DNA of 32,120 bases from Propionibacteriales bacterium (GCA_025929075.1 JAICMS010000016.1:1-32120); one strand, 5' to 3'. Shown: positions 14,863-24,096, numbered from the stretch's first letter. The notes: generated from the letters alone by a model not told the origin. Numbers and translations are program-made.

Positions 14863-16815
14863 ATGACGACTCGCCTGGCAGCACCTTTCCCCCCGTCCCG
14901 GCGCCGACGTCGGCTTCGGGTCGTCGCGGTCGCGTTGGCGGCGCTGACCGCGCTTGCGCTCCCCGCGGCGGCGCTGGGAGCCTCGACAGGGCCGGTCAAG
15001 GCACCGGTGCCCAGTCGTTCTGCCGCCTCCCCGGTGACGTTCACGGTCGGCATCTTGAACAACGTCGACTCGTTCAACCCGTTCCTCGGCATCGAGGCGG
15101 AGTCGTACGAGATGTGGGCGCTCATGTACGACTACATGATCAACTACAACATGACGGACATGTCGCCACGGCCCGGCCTCGCGAAGTCGTGGGACACCTC
15201 CGACAACGGCCTGACCTGGACGTTCCACATCCGCACCGGGGTGAAGTGGTCCGACGGCAAGCCGCTGACCGCGGCCGACATCGCCTACACCTACAACCGG
15301 ATCATGCACGGCTCGACGGAGTCGTCCAGCTGGGGCAGCTATCTGAAATCGGTGCAGACGGTGACGGCGCCGAACCCGACGACAGTCGTGCTGAAGCTGA
15401 AGAAGCCCAACGCCGTGCTGCCGCTATTGCCGATGCCGATCATCCCGAAGCACATCTGGGAGCACATCAGCGAGAAGCAGGTCAAGACCTACTCCAACGA
15501 GCCGCCGAACGTCGTCGGGTCGGGTCCGTTCCGCATCGTCTCGGGCAAGGCCAGCGGGTCGCTGTACGTCTTCAAGGCCAACCCGAACTACTGGCAGGGC
15601 AGGCCGCACATCGACCAGCTGATCTTCCGGGTCTACAACGCCGAGGACACGCTCGTCCAGGCCCTGAAGAAGGGTGAGGTCGACTTCGCCGAGGGAATCT
15701 CCCCGCTGCAGGTCAAGGCCCTGCAAGGCCAGCCAAACATCGTGGCGCAGAACGGGGACTCACCGGGCTTCGACGAGATCGCCTTCAACACCGGCTCGGT
15801 GGACCTCAAGACCGGCAAGCCGAAGGGCGACCCCAACCCGGCCGTCCTCGACCCGAAGTTCCGGTTCGCGCTGAACTTCGCGATCGACAGGCAGGCGATC
15901 ATCCAGCGCGTCTATCAGGGTGGTGGCAAGCCCGCGACGACGATCATCCCGCCGGCGTATAAGCAGTACCAGTGGAAGGGACCGCAGGGTGCCTTCGCCT
16001 ACGACCCCAAGAAGGCAGGCCGGCTGCTCAACGCGGCCGGCTACAAGCTGAACTCCAGTGGCCAGCGCACGATGCCCGACGGCTCGCCGATGCAGCCGCT
16101 CCGGCTCTACGCCCGATCGGAGTCGCCGACGTCGCTCGGCACGATGAACTTCTTCCAGGGCTACCTCAAGGACCTCGGCATCCCGTCGAAGATCACCTCG
16201 ATGGAGAGCGGCAAGCTCACCAACACGATCCTGACCGGCGACTACGACACGTTCCAGTGGGGCTGGTACGTCGAGCCCGACCCGGACTCGATGTTGAGCT
16301 ACTTCACCTGTGGTCAGCGCGGCAACTGGTCGGACTCGTGGTGGTGCAACAAGACCTACGACAAGCTCTATACCGAGCAGCACGACTCGACCAACCAGGC
16401 TCAGCGCGAAGCGATCGTGAAGCGGATGCAGCGGATGCTGTACTACGCCGCTCCCTACCTCAACACGGCGTACTCCTCGATCGGCGAGGCCTACCGCACG
16501 GACAGGTTCCACTGCTTCGTGCCGCAGCCGAACCCGGGCGGGATCCTGCTGTTCCAGTACGGCGTCAACAACTACGTCCACATCGAGCCGGCGGGCACTC
16601 CCTGTCAGACCTGGTGGGGCTCGACTCAGACAGCCGGCCAGGGCGGGAGCAACGGCTCTGGCGGCGGCTCGAACCCGGTTGCGAGCGGCAGCACCGACTC
16701 CGGGAGCGGGTCGACGGTGCTGATCATCGTCGTCGTCGCAGCGGTCATCGGGGTTGGCGGCCTGCTCGGTGGCTTCGCGCTCTACCGTCGGGGCACCGCC
16801 GACAGCCGCGAATGA
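14863..16815 (+). CDS. ABC importer substrate-binding protein, peptide type, C-terminally anchored
   Basis: A 650-residue SBP_bac_5 (DppA/OppA-like) protein. Residues 1-40 are a signal peptide with five Arg (SRRRRRLR) and a hydrophobic core ending ALGA; there is no lipobox Cys. The binding domain (about 45-590) has the family start FTVGILNNVDSFNPF and the KSWDTSDNGLTWTFHIRTGV block. Unusually, the C-terminus has a Gly/Ser linker and one transmembrane helix (about 617-640, TVLIIVVVAAVIGVGGLLGG) with a short YRR tail, so it is probably held to the membrane by its C-terminus. GGAGG precedes the ATG. First gene of a five-gene coupled operon. Confidence 0.95.
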   Translation: MTTRLAAPFPPSRRRRRLRVVAVALAALTALALPAAALGASTGPVKAPVPSRSAASPVTFTVGILNNVDSFNPFLGIEAESYEMWALMYDYMINYNMTDMSPRPGLAKSWDTSDNGLTWTFHIRTGVKWSDGKPLTAADIAYTYNRIMHGSTESSSWGSYLKSVQTVTAPNPTTVVLKLKKPNAVLPLLPMPIIPKHIWEHISEKQVKTYSNEPPNVVGSGPFRIVSGKASGSLYVFKANPNYWQGRPHIDQLIFRVYNAEDTLVQALKKGEVDFAEGISPLQVKALQGQPNIVAQNGDSPGFDEIAFNTGSVDLKTGKPKGDPNPAVLDPKFRFALNFAIDRQAIIQRVYQGGGKPATTIIPPAYKQYQWKGPQGAFAYDPKKAGRLLNAAGYKLNSSGQRTMPDGSPMQPLRLYARSESPTSLGTMNFFQGYLKDLGIPSKITSMESGKLTNTILTGDYDTFQWGWYVEPDPDSMLSYFTCGQRGNWSDSWWCNKTYDKLYTEQHDSTNQAQREAIVKRMQRMLYYAAPYLNTAYSSIGEAYRTDRFHCFVPQPNPGGILLFQYGVNNYVHIEPAGTPCQTWWGSTQTAGQGGSNGSGGGSNPVASGSTDSGSGSTVLIIVVVAAVIGVGGLLGGFALYRRGTADSRE

Positions 16816-17867
16816 CCGCTGCCGCCGAGGTCGGCGTCGAGCCGCTCCCTGACGTACCACAGCAACGAGCCCGGTCGAGCAGACGCTCGACCGGGCTGTG
16901 GTTCCTCGTCCGCAAGCTGTTCGGTGCCGCGACCAGCCTGCTGTTCATGCTCGTCGTCAACTTCTTCTTGTTCCGTGTCATCCCGTCCGACCCCGTCCGC
17001 ACACTGGCGCGCGGCCGAGCAACGACGCCCAAACAGGTCGCGGCGCTCACCAAGACGCTCGGGCTCGACCAGCCGTTGCCGGTGCAGTTCCTCACCTATC
17101 TGAAGAACACGGCAACCGGCCAGTTCGGTGTCTCGTTCCAGTACCGCCAGTCCGTCGGCTCGCTGCTCATCGACCGGCTCTGGCCGACGCTGGCCCTTGT
17201 CGGTACGTCGACGATCCTGTCGATCCTCATCGGGCTGTGGATGGGCACGTTGGCCGCCTGGTATCGCGGCCAGATGTTCGACACGATCAGCACGACCGGC
17301 ACGATCGTCCTCTACTCCATGCCGGAGTGGTGGCTGGGCCTGATTCTGTTCTTCCTCTTCGCTGTCGGCTTCGGGCCGATCCCCGGCGTCTTTCCGATCG
17401 GCGGTCTGATCGACCCCGGTGTCAACGGCTCGTCGGTGCACGGCGTGCTCAACATGGCCTGGCACCTCACCCTGCCGGTGGTCACATTGACGATCGCCTA
17501 CCTGGCCGAATACGCGCTGATCATGCGATCGGCACTGCTCGACGAGATGGGGGAGGACTACCTCGTCACCGCCCGGGCCAAGGGACTGCGTGACGTCCTC
17601 GTCCGCCGACGGCACGCAACCCGCAATGCGCTGCTGCCGGTGGTGACATTGGTCGCGCTCAACCTCGGCTTCATCGTCTCCGGCGCTATCACCATCGAGA
17701 CGGTGTTCTCGATCCCTGGTCTCGGGCTGCTGACCACGGATGCGCTGAAGATCCCCGACTACCCGGTGCTGCAAGGTGCGTTCCTGGTGTTCTCGGCGTC
17801 GGTGATCGTCGCCAATCTCATCGCTCAGCTGCTCTACGGGTGGCTCGACCCGAGGGTCAGGCTATGA
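16812..17867 (+). CDS. ABC importer permease, DppB type
   Basis: A 351-residue inner-membrane permease with six predicted transmembrane helices, one at residues about 35-55 (FGAATSLLFMLVVNFFLF) and five in the BPD_transp_1 domain. The family hallmark RVIPSDPVR follows helix 1, and the ABC-coupling EAA-like loop reads EDYLVTARAKGL. An N-terminal cytosolic extension of about 30 residues is Pro/Arg-rich. The start overlaps the binding-protein stop (ATGA). It pairs with the next permease to form the translocation pore. Confidence 0.95.
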   Translation: MTAAAEVGVEPLPDVPQQRARSSRRSTGLWFLVRKLFGAATSLLFMLVVNFFLFRVIPSDPVRTLARGRATTPKQVAALTKTLGLDQPLPVQFLTYLKNTATGQFGVSFQYRQSVGSLLIDRLWPTLALVGTSTILSILIGLWMGTLAAWYRGQMFDTISTTGTIVLYSMPEWWLGLILFFLFAVGFGPIPGVFPIGGLIDPGVNGSSVHGVLNMAWHLTLPVVTLTIAYLAEYALIMRSALLDEMGEDYLVTARAKGLRDVLVRRRHATRNALLPVVTLVALNLGFIVSGAITIETVFSIPGLGLLTTDALKIPDYPVLQGAFLVFSASVIVANLIAQLLYGWLDPRVRL

Positions 17868-18793
17868 CCACTGAAGCCGGCCAGACGGCGCAGACCGTCC
17901 AGGCGCTGAGCCCGCGCCGGGTCACCTGGCTGCGGCGCCGTGACGCCGCTGTCCGGAGCTGGAAGAGCTTCGCCCGCCACCGCATCGGCGTGGCTGGCCT
18001 GGTGGTGCTCGTCCTCTTCGCGCTGATGGCCGTGTTCGCGCCGCTGCTCGCGAACTCGAACGGGCTCGAGGTGACCAAGGCGACCGGCCCGGTGATGGGC
18101 GCACCGTCGTCGCATTACTGGCTGGGCACCGACGAGAGCGGCCGGTCGGTTCTCACCCTCCTCATCTGGGGGTCGCGCGTCTCGCTCTTCGTGGGGCTGT
18201 TCGCGACCTTGATCTCGGTGGTGATCGGGACGCTGATCGGCATCTCGTCTGGTCACTTCGGTGGCCGGATCGGCGGACTGCTGTTCCGGCTGACCGAGTG
18301 GTTCCTGGTCATCCCCTTCCTTCCGCTCGCCCTCGTGCTGGCCTCCCTCCTCGGGGCGTCGCTGGTCAACATCGCCTTCGTCATCGGTATCACCAGCTGG
18401 CCGGGGACCGCCTTGCTGATCCGTTCGCAAACGCTGTCCATCGAGGCTAGGCCGTACATGGAGCGGGCCCGGGTGCTCGGGGCCGGCAACTGGCACCAGA
18501 TGACCCGGCACGTGCTGCCGAACGTGATGCCGATGGTCTTCGCCAACACCACGCTCACGGTGGCCGGCGCGATCCTCGCCGAGACGACGCTGTCGTTCCT
18601 CGGGCTGGGGGACCCGACGAGAGTGTCGTGGGGCACGATGCTCGACTCCGCCTTCAGCAACGGCGCGATGTCGCTGGGTGCCTGGTGGTACCTGATCCCG
18701 CCCGGCGTCTGCGTGGTCCTCGTCGTACTGTCCTTCACTGTGGTCGGTCAGGCACTCGAGGAGATCTTCAACCCGCGGTTGAGGCAGCGCTGA
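17864..18793 (+). CDS. ABC importer permease, DppC type
   Basis: A 309-residue permease. After a cytosolic leader comes the DppC-type first helix (IGVAGLVVLVLFALMAVFAP), the HYWLGTDESGRSVLT motif diagnostic of this subfamily and then the permease domain with the ATP-subunit-contact loop RPYMERARVLGAGNW. ATG 17864 overlaps the stop of the preceding permease (ATGA). An upstream GTG at 17840 is in frame but lies inside that gene and is less likely. Confidence 0.95.
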   Translation: MTTEAGQTAQTVQALSPRRVTWLRRRDAAVRSWKSFARHRIGVAGLVVLVLFALMAVFAPLLANSNGLEVTKATGPVMGAPSSHYWLGTDESGRSVLTLLIWGSRVSLFVGLFATLISVVIGTLIGISSGHFGGRIGGLLFRLTEWFLVIPFLPLALVLASLLGASLVNIAFVIGITSWPGTALLIRSQTLSIEARPYMERARVLGAGNWHQMTRHVLPNVMPMVFANTTLTVAGAILAETTLSFLGLGDPTRVSWGTMLDSAFSNGAMSLGAWWYLIPPGVCVVLVVLSFTVVGQALEEIFNPRLRQR

Positions 18794-19788
18794 TGACCGA
18801 GCCGCTCCTCGACATCCGCGACCTGCACGTCACCTACCGGACGCTCGGGGGGTCGGTCCCCGCCGTCCGCGGAGTGAGCCTGTCGATCCAGCCCGGCGAG
18901 AGCGTCGGCGTGGCCGGTGAGTCGGGCTGCGGCAAGTCGACGGTTGCGAGCACGATCCTCCGGCTGCAGCCCCGCACGGCCAAGGTCGAAGGCGAGGTGC
19001 ACGTTCTCGGCAAGGACGTGGTGCGCATGCGGTGGGGTCGGCTGCGGGTCCTGCGCTGGGCAGAGGCGTCGATGATCTTCCAGGGTGCGCTGCATTCGCT
19101 CAACCCGGTGCAGCGCATCGGCGACCAGATCGCCGAGCCGATGAGACTGCACGACGCGACGGTCGGCAAGGTGGCGGCAGCCCGTCGGGTCGGCGAGTTG
19201 CTCGAGCAGGTCGGGCTCTCGGCCGCGCGGGCCAGGTCGTACCCGCACCAGCTGTCCGGCGGTCAGAAGCAGCGGGTGATGATCGCCATGGCGCTCGCCT
19301 GCAACCCTTCGCTGGTGGTTGCCGACGAGCCGACGACCGCGCTCGACGTGATGGTTCAGGCGCAGGTGCTCGACGTGATGACCGGCCTCGTGCGCGAGCT
19401 CGGGATCGGGCTGTTGCTGATCAGCCACGACCTCTCCGTGCTCAGCTCCACCTGTGACAGGGTCGCTGTAATGTACGCCGGCCGGGTGGTCGAGTCCGCG
19501 AACGCCGGCCGGATCTTCGACGACCCGCAGCACCCCTACTCGGCAGCCCTGGCAGCCGCGTTCCCCCGGGTAGGTGACCCCAAGTCGCGCTACTCTCCGG
19601 CCGGGCTGGCCGGCGACCCTCCCGATCCACAGCGCCTTCCGACCGGTTGCACGTTCCATCCCCGCTGCCACTGGGCGATCGAGGACTGCTCCCGCATCGA
19701 CCCGCGGTTGGAGCCGGCCGGCACCGACCGCACCGACCGCATGGTCGCCTGTATCCGAGCCGGTGAGACGGTCGGAGAGGCGACATGA
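18793..19788 (+). CDS. ABC importer ATPase, DppD type
   Basis: A 331-residue ATPase energising the importer. Walker A is GESGCGKST, the signature LSGGQKQRV, Walker B LVVADEPTTALD and the switch His in LISHDLSV. The C-terminal oligopeptide-transporter domain has Cys in TGCTFHPRCHWAIEDC plus a later VACI, a four-Cys set like that which binds a [4Fe-4S] cluster in characterised DppD proteins. The ATG shares its A with the previous stop (TGATG). Confidence 0.95.
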   Translation: MTEPLLDIRDLHVTYRTLGGSVPAVRGVSLSIQPGESVGVAGESGCGKSTVASTILRLQPRTAKVEGEVHVLGKDVVRMRWGRLRVLRWAEASMIFQGALHSLNPVQRIGDQIAEPMRLHDATVGKVAAARRVGELLEQVGLSAARARSYPHQLSGGQKQRVMIAMALACNPSLVVADEPTTALDVMVQAQVLDVMTGLVRELGIGLLLISHDLSVLSSTCDRVAVMYAGRVVESANAGRIFDDPQHPYSAALAAAFPRVGDPKSRYSPAGLAGDPPDPQRLPTGCTFHPRCHWAIEDCSRIDPRLEPAGTDRTDRMVACIRAGETVGEAT

Positions 19789-20861
19789 GCAGGTTGTTGA
19801 GCACCCGGAGCCTCCAGGTCACCTTCGTCGGCGCCCGTGGCCGCCGGGATGCCAAGGCGGTCGACGGTGTCGACATCGACATCGGTGAGGGGGAGATCCT
19901 CGCTCTCGTCGGCGAGTCAGGCTGCGGGAAGACCACCCTGGCGCGGACGATGCTCGGCCTCGAACGGCCGTCAGCGGGACTGGTCTCCTATGGCGGTCAG
20001 CCGCTCCGCTACTCGGTTCGGGCGCTGCGGGCCTACCGCCGGCGGGTGCAGCTGATCCTGCAGGACCCGACCGGAGCACTCAACCCGCGGCAGACCGTCT
20101 ACGAGTCCGTTGCTGAAGGGCTGCGCATCCACCGCCTGGTGGAGAGGGCGCGGAAGGCGGGACAGCGCTCGAGTGAGACAGAGCTGGTGGCCAGAGCGCT
20201 CGGCCGGGCCGGGTTGCGCCCGCCGGAGCGCTTCTTCCTCTCCTACCCGCACGAGCTGTCGGGGGGGCAGCGGCAACGCGTCGTCATCGCCGGTGCGCTC
20301 GCACTGGAGCCGGAGGTGCTGGTTGCCGACGAGCCGGTGTCGAGCCTGGACGCCTCGATCCGCGGCGAGATCCTCGCCCTACTGCTCCGGCTCCGCGAAG
20401 AGCTGGGCTTGTCGGTGCTGGTGGTCACTCACGATCTCGGCCTGGCCTGGAACATCGCCGACCGGATCGCCGTCATGTACCTCGGCCGGATCGTCGAGGT
20501 CGGCAGCACCGAGGAAGTGCTCGGGGCACCCCAGCATCCCTACACGCGCGCGCTGCTCTCCGTCGTGCCGGAGATGGACCAGCTCGCACCGATCGTGCTC
20601 CGCGGCGAGACGCCTGATCCCGCCCGCATCCCGTCAGGGTGCCGTTTCCACCCGCGCTGCCCGGCGCTCCTGGACGGTACGGCGGCGGCAGCCGGTATCT
20701 CCGCCGACTGCGTCGGCAAGGCACTGCCGGTGTTGGCTGCCGAGGCCGGGCACGCGGTGGCCTGCTGGCTGCACCCTGTCGAGCCGACCGTGGCCGCCGG
20801 GACCGCTGAGGTGGATCAGTCCGAGACGGCTACCAGGCCCGCGGTCCCGTTCAGCGGGTAG
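19785..20861 (+). CDS. ABC importer ATPase, DppF type
   Basis: A 358-residue second ATPase. Walker A GESGCGKTT, signature LSGGQRQRV, Walker B LVADEPVSSLD, switch His in VVTHDLGLAW, and the C-terminal domain with SGCRFHPRCPALL. The spacing between the second and third C-terminal cysteines is lengthened by an Ala/Gly-rich insert. The tail after residue 335 is weakly conserved and its last 46 bases overlap the convergent GNAT gene. The start overlaps dppD's stop (ATGA). With the four preceding genes it forms a complete importer. Confidence 0.95.
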   Translation: MSRLLSTRSLQVTFVGARGRRDAKAVDGVDIDIGEGEILALVGESGCGKTTLARTMLGLERPSAGLVSYGGQPLRYSVRALRAYRRRVQLILQDPTGALNPRQTVYESVAEGLRIHRLVERARKAGQRSSETELVARALGRAGLRPPERFFLSYPHELSGGQRQRVVIAGALALEPEVLVADEPVSSLDASIRGEILALLLRLREELGLSVLVVTHDLGLAWNIADRIAVMYLGRIVEVGSTEEVLGAPQHPYTRALLSVVPEMDQLAPIVLRGETPDPARIPSGCRFHPRCPALLDGTAAAAGISADCVGKALPVLAAEAGHAVACWLHPVEPTVAAGTAEVDQSETATRPAVPFSG

Positions 20862-21550
20862 TCGACGGACAGCAGATCGTCCGCGGCCGGTTCGCCGCGG
20901 TGCGCCTCCCGGCTCGGCAACGGCTCGCTCTCGTCGTCCTCGAGCGGTGGCGGCGCCCACGTGAGCCGCAGGGTGCTGCCGAGGTCGAGGGGGTGACCGA
21001 ACCCGAGCCGTTCGAACAGCCGTAGGGCCGACCCGGACTTCGGCACCTCCAGCCGGATCCGCAGTCGGGCAGCACGTGCTTCGCCGAGCATCTCGGCGAG
21101 CAGCCGGCTGGCGATCCCTTGCCGGCGGAACCTGGGCAGCAGGCTGATGTCGAGCAGCCTGAAGACGGTCTCGTTGCAGTCGACGACCATCCGGCCGGCG
21201 GGTACGTCGTCGGCGTAGATCGTCAATCGGTCGAGGTTCGGGTACTGCTTCGCGAGCCGCCCCTCCTCCGCCTGGGCGCGCATGATCAAGATGCTGCGCT
21301 GGTGGCTGACGTTCCAGTCCAGCTCGTCGGCGTACCGGGCGATGTAGAGGTCGAGCAATAGCGCGCCGTCACGGGGAGACGCCGGCCGGGTGGTGATCTT
21401 CACCGGGGGACGTGCCGCCTCGGCGTCAGGCAGGAGCGATTCAGGATGGGCAGGCTCGAGCTCGGGGCAGTCGGGCTGGGCAGGCTCCGGCTCGGATTCG
21501 GGCGCGTTCGACCACTCGTAGGTGACGGACGCCAGATCCTCGATCACCAC
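20816..21550 (-). CDS. GNAT-family N-acetyltransferase
   Basis: A 244-residue protein. Residues 1-45 are acidic and Pro-rich and look disordered. The GNAT domain (about 51-200) has the acetyl-CoA motif A in ISLLPRFRRQGIASRLLAEM (Q/R-x-x-G-x-A at about 142-147) and the closing motif B, ALRLFERLGF. The C-terminal 45 residues are acidic again. GTG 21550 is selected because AGGGGG lies seven bases upstream; a far longer frame upstream lacks support. The acceptor is unknown; small amines, peptides or protein N-termini are all possible. A deacetylase-family gene occurs 8 kb downstream. Confidence 0.88.
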   Translation of the reverse strand: MVIEDLASVTYEWSNAPESEPEPAQPDCPELEPAHPESLLPDAEAARPPVKITTRPASPRDGALLLDLYIARYADELDWNVSHQRSILIMRAQAEEGRLAKQYPNLDRLTIYADDVPAGRMVVDCNETVFRLLDISLLPRFRRQGIASRLLAEMLGEARAARLRIRLEVPKSGSALRLFERLGFGHPLDLGSTLRLTWAPPPLEDDESEPLPSREAHRGEPAADDLLSVDYPLNGTAGLVAVSD

Positions 21551-21740
21551 AACGGGACCCCCTAGCCGGTGGGTGTTGTTTGACGATCGAGCATGGCACG
21601 CGTTCGACCGCACAACAGGGGGTCGAAACAAAGTCCGTCTGAACGGTTGAGCTGCCCTCACACGAACGGCCATCAGCCTTCAGACCCTGGTCAGGACAGC
21701 CGATCTCCTGTTTTCGGACTTCCCGCAGCGGGTCGGACAT

Positions 21741-21758
21741 GGCAGGCTTGAGCCTGCC
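21741..21758. promoter_or_regulatory. Hyphenated palindrome next to the operator candidate
   Basis: GGCAGGCT-TG-AGCCTGCC is an 8-bp inverted repeat with a 2-base centre, one base away from the 20-bp palindrome that follows. It may be a second half of a composite operator. It includes TTGAGC, a possible weak -35 box. Confidence 0.4.
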
Positions 21759-21759
21759 T

Positions 21760-21779
21760 TACTGACTCGCGAGTCAGTA
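21760..21779. promoter_or_regulatory. Perfect 20-bp palindrome, probable TetR-type operator
   Basis: TACTGACTCGCGAGTCAGTA equals its own reverse complement. Length, symmetry and an odd-even TGACT...AGTCA pattern fit operators of TetR-family repressors. It ends 32 bases before the ATG of the first Rieske gene, where a bound repressor would block the promoter. The nearest regulator gene is the TetR at 24029-24721. The 261-base space 21551-21811 contains nothing else I can support apart from a weak 7-bp inverted repeat (21603-21609 with 21621-21627). Confidence 0.6.
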
Positions 21780-21811
21780 CGCCGCGTCCCTCGGATCAGG
21801 AGAGGTCGAGC

Positions 21812-22927
21812 ATGCCCCTGGAGCCGGCACTGCCGAAGCAGATGTACGTCGACGACCTGCACTGGCGACGAGAGTCCGACGTGGTGCTCGCCGCCGCCTG
21901 GTTCTGCGTCGGCCGTCTAGTCGAGCTGACCCTCGACCGACCGAGTCGGCTGGCGGTGGTCGACGTGCTGGGAGAGTCCTTGCTCTTGACCAGCGACCGC
22001 ACCGGCGGCTTGCACGCGGCGTACAACGTCTGCCGGCACCGCGGCTCGCAGGTGGTGCCGGTTGATCCAGGCGGGGACCTGCCGGTGCCCACCGGCGTTC
22101 ACTCGCTGCGCTGCCCGTACCACTCCTGGACCTATGACCTCGACGGCCGGCTGCTCAAGGCGCCGCACACCGAGGACGTGGCGGACTTCGACGCAGACCG
22201 CTTCGAGCTCCACGAGGTGGCGATCGAGGCTTGGGGCGGCTTCGTCTTCGTCAATCTCACGCCGGAACGCGCGGGCGGGCTGCTCGACGAGATCGGCCCC
22301 GCGGTAGCCGGCCTCGAGCGCTATCCGATGGCCGATCTGCGCGTTGGTCGGCGGCTCCGCTACGACGTGGCGGCCAACTACAAGGTGCTGTCGGAGAACT
22401 ACAACGAGTGCTATCACTGCGGCCCGGTGCATCCGGAGCTCACCCGACTGGTCCCTGCGTTCGGTGGTGGCGGCCAGGAGTTGCCGTGGGAGCAGGGAAT
22501 CCCGCATCGCGACGGCGCCTGGACGTTCACCTTGACGGGGACGACGAACCGTCGACCGTTCACGGGGCTCGACGAGAGTGAGCGCAGCCGGCACAAGGGC
22601 GCCCTCGTGCACCCGAACCTGTGGCTGTCGTGTTCGCCCGACCACGTGGCGGCGTTCGTCTTGTGGCCGCTCGCCGTGGATCGCACCAGGGTCGGGTGCG
22701 ATCTGCTCTTCGCCCCTGAGGAGATCGACTCGGCAGACTTCGACCCTGACGACGCGGCGGATCTGTGGGACCTGGTGAACCGGCAGGACTGGGCGATCTG
22801 CGAGTCGGTGCAGCGTGGCATGTCCTCACGGGCGTACCGGAACGGCTGGTTCGCACCCATGGAGGACGCAAGCGCGGATATCCGCCGCTGGCTGCTGCCC
22901 CGGCTCGGAGCGGACGGTCCCGAATGA
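21812..22927 (+). CDS. Rieske non-heme iron oxygenase, quaternary-amine demethylase-like (1)
   Basis: A 371-residue oxygenase alpha subunit. The Rieske [2Fe-2S] ligands are Cys74-x-His76 (CRHRG) and Cys101-x2-His104 (CPYHSW). The mononuclear iron site has His202 and His207 in ENYNECYHCGPVHPEL and probably Asp326 in NRQDWAICESVQRG. The residue bridging the two centres is Glu199, not the usual Asp, as in carnitine monooxygenase CntA and betaine/choline-class enzymes. It is therefore likely to remove an N-methyl group or split a C-N bond of a quaternary or tertiary amine. AGGAGAGG precedes the ATG. Its stop overlaps the sarcosine-oxidase-like gene (ATGA). Its reductase is not encoded nearby. Confidence 0.9.
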   Translation: MPLEPALPKQMYVDDLHWRRESDVVLAAAWFCVGRLVELTLDRPSRLAVVDVLGESLLLTSDRTGGLHAAYNVCRHRGSQVVPVDPGGDLPVPTGVHSLRCPYHSWTYDLDGRLLKAPHTEDVADFDADRFELHEVAIEAWGGFVFVNLTPERAGGLLDEIGPAVAGLERYPMADLRVGRRLRYDVAANYKVLSENYNECYHCGPVHPELTRLVPAFGGGGQELPWEQGIPHRDGAWTFTLTGTTNRRPFTGLDESERSRHKGALVHPNLWLSCSPDHVAAFVLWPLAVDRTRVGCDLLFAPEEIDSADFDPDDAADLWDLVNRQDWAICESVQRGMSSRAYRNGWFAPMEDASADIRRWLLPRLGADGPE

Positions 22928-24096
22928 CCGTCGACTCAGTGAGCGTCGACGTCGTCGTCGTCGGCCTCGGTGCGCTGGGCAGTGCCACTGCCTATCAGCT
23001 CGCGGCCCGGGGCTGCTCTGTGGTCGGGCTCGAGCAGTTCGCGCTGGGGCACGAGCGTGGCGCGTCACACGACAGCTCGCGCATCCTCCGGCACAGCTAC
23101 CACACGCCTGGCTACGTCCGGTTGACCTTCGACGCGTACGGCGACTGGGCCGACCTGGAGGCGGCGGCGGGCGAAGCGCTGGTCACGACTGTCGGCGGCC
23201 TGGACTTCTTCCCGCCCGGCGCCGCCATCCCGCCTGCCGACTACGTCGAGTCGATGAGCGCACTCGCCGTACCGTTCGAACAGCTCGACACAGCGCAGGT
23301 CCGCGACCGCTGGCCACAGTTTCGCCTGCCGGACGGCACCGTGACCCTCTACCAGGAGCGGGCGGCGATCGTGCCGGCAGCACGGGCTACGGCGGCGATG
23401 CAGCGGTTGGCCCGCAGGCACGGCGCCGACCTGCGCGACTGGTGTCCGGCGACTGGCCTGTGCGACCTCGCCGACGCCGGTGTCGAGGTCATGACGCCGA
23501 ATGGGGCGATCCGGGCGAGGCGAGTCGTGCTCTGTACCGACGCTTGGGCCAACCGGCTGCTCGGTGACCTGGACGCGACGCTGCCGTTGACGACGACGCT
23601 CGAGCAGGTGACCTACTTCGCGCCACCGAGGCCGGCGGACTTCGTGCCCGAGCTGATGCCGCTGTGGATCTGGATGGACGACCCGTCGTTCTACGGCTTC
23701 CCCTGCTACGGCGAGCAGACCGTCAAGGCCGCCGAGGACTGCGGCGGCCCTGCTGTCGACCCCGACCAGCGGTCGTTCGAGCCGGATGCCGAGCGGCTCG
23801 CGCTGCTGGCCGATTTCATGGCCGGGTTCCTGCCCGGGAGCGGAGCAGCCGTGCGGTCCAAGACCTGTCTCTACACGCTGACGCCCGACCGCGACTTCGC
23901 GCTGGGGGCGGTGCCCGGACACGAGGCGGTGCTGGTCGGGCTGGGCGCTGCCCACGGCTTCAAGTTCGCGCCGACGTTCGGCCGCCTGCTCGCGGACCTC
24001 GCCACCACAGGGGAAACCGGAACCGACCTCAGCGCGTTCCGCCTTGACCGGCCCGCGCTGACCGAGGCCGACGTCTCACTGAGTTGGCTGGTGTGA
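22924..24096 (+). CDS. Monomeric sarcosine oxidase-like FAD enzyme
   Basis: A 390-residue DAO-fold flavoenzyme. The FAD-binding motif VVVGLGALGSATAYQLA is at 11-27, followed by LEQFALGHERGASHDSSRIL, typical of monomeric sarcosine oxidase / N-methyltryptophan oxidase. Cys315 in SKTCLYTLTPDRDF falls exactly where sarcosine oxidase attaches FAD covalently. It likely oxidises a secondary N-methyl amine to amine, formaldehyde and hydrogen peroxide. Coupling to the Rieske gene by a 4-base overlap implies it acts on that enzyme's product. The last 68 bases overlap the convergent tetR gene. Related family members act on pipecolate or fructosyl amino acids, so sarcosine itself is not assured. Confidence 0.9.
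   Translation: MTVDSVSVDVVVVGLGALGSATAYQLAARGCSVVGLEQFALGHERGASHDSSRILRHSYHTPGYVRLTFDAYGDWADLEAAAGEALVTTVGGLDFFPPGAAIPPADYVESMSALAVPFEQLDTAQVRDRWPQFRLPDGTVTLYQERAAIVPAARATAAMQRLARRHGADLRDWCPATGLCDLADAGVEVMTPNGAIRARRVVLCTDAWANRLLGDLDATLPLTTTLEQVTYFAPPRPADFVPELMPLWIWMDDPSFYGFPCYGEQTVKAAEDCGGPAVDPDQRSFEPDAERLALLADFMAGFLPGSGAAVRSKTCLYTLTPDRDFALGAVPGHEAVLVGLGAAHGFKFAPTFGRLLADLATTGETGTDLSAFRLDRPALTEADVSLSWLV

Noticed and set aside
21551-21740. Minus-strand frame running upstream of the GNAT gene
   Set aside because: It has no supporting homology or ribosome site, whereas GTG 21550 has AGGGGG at the correct distance.
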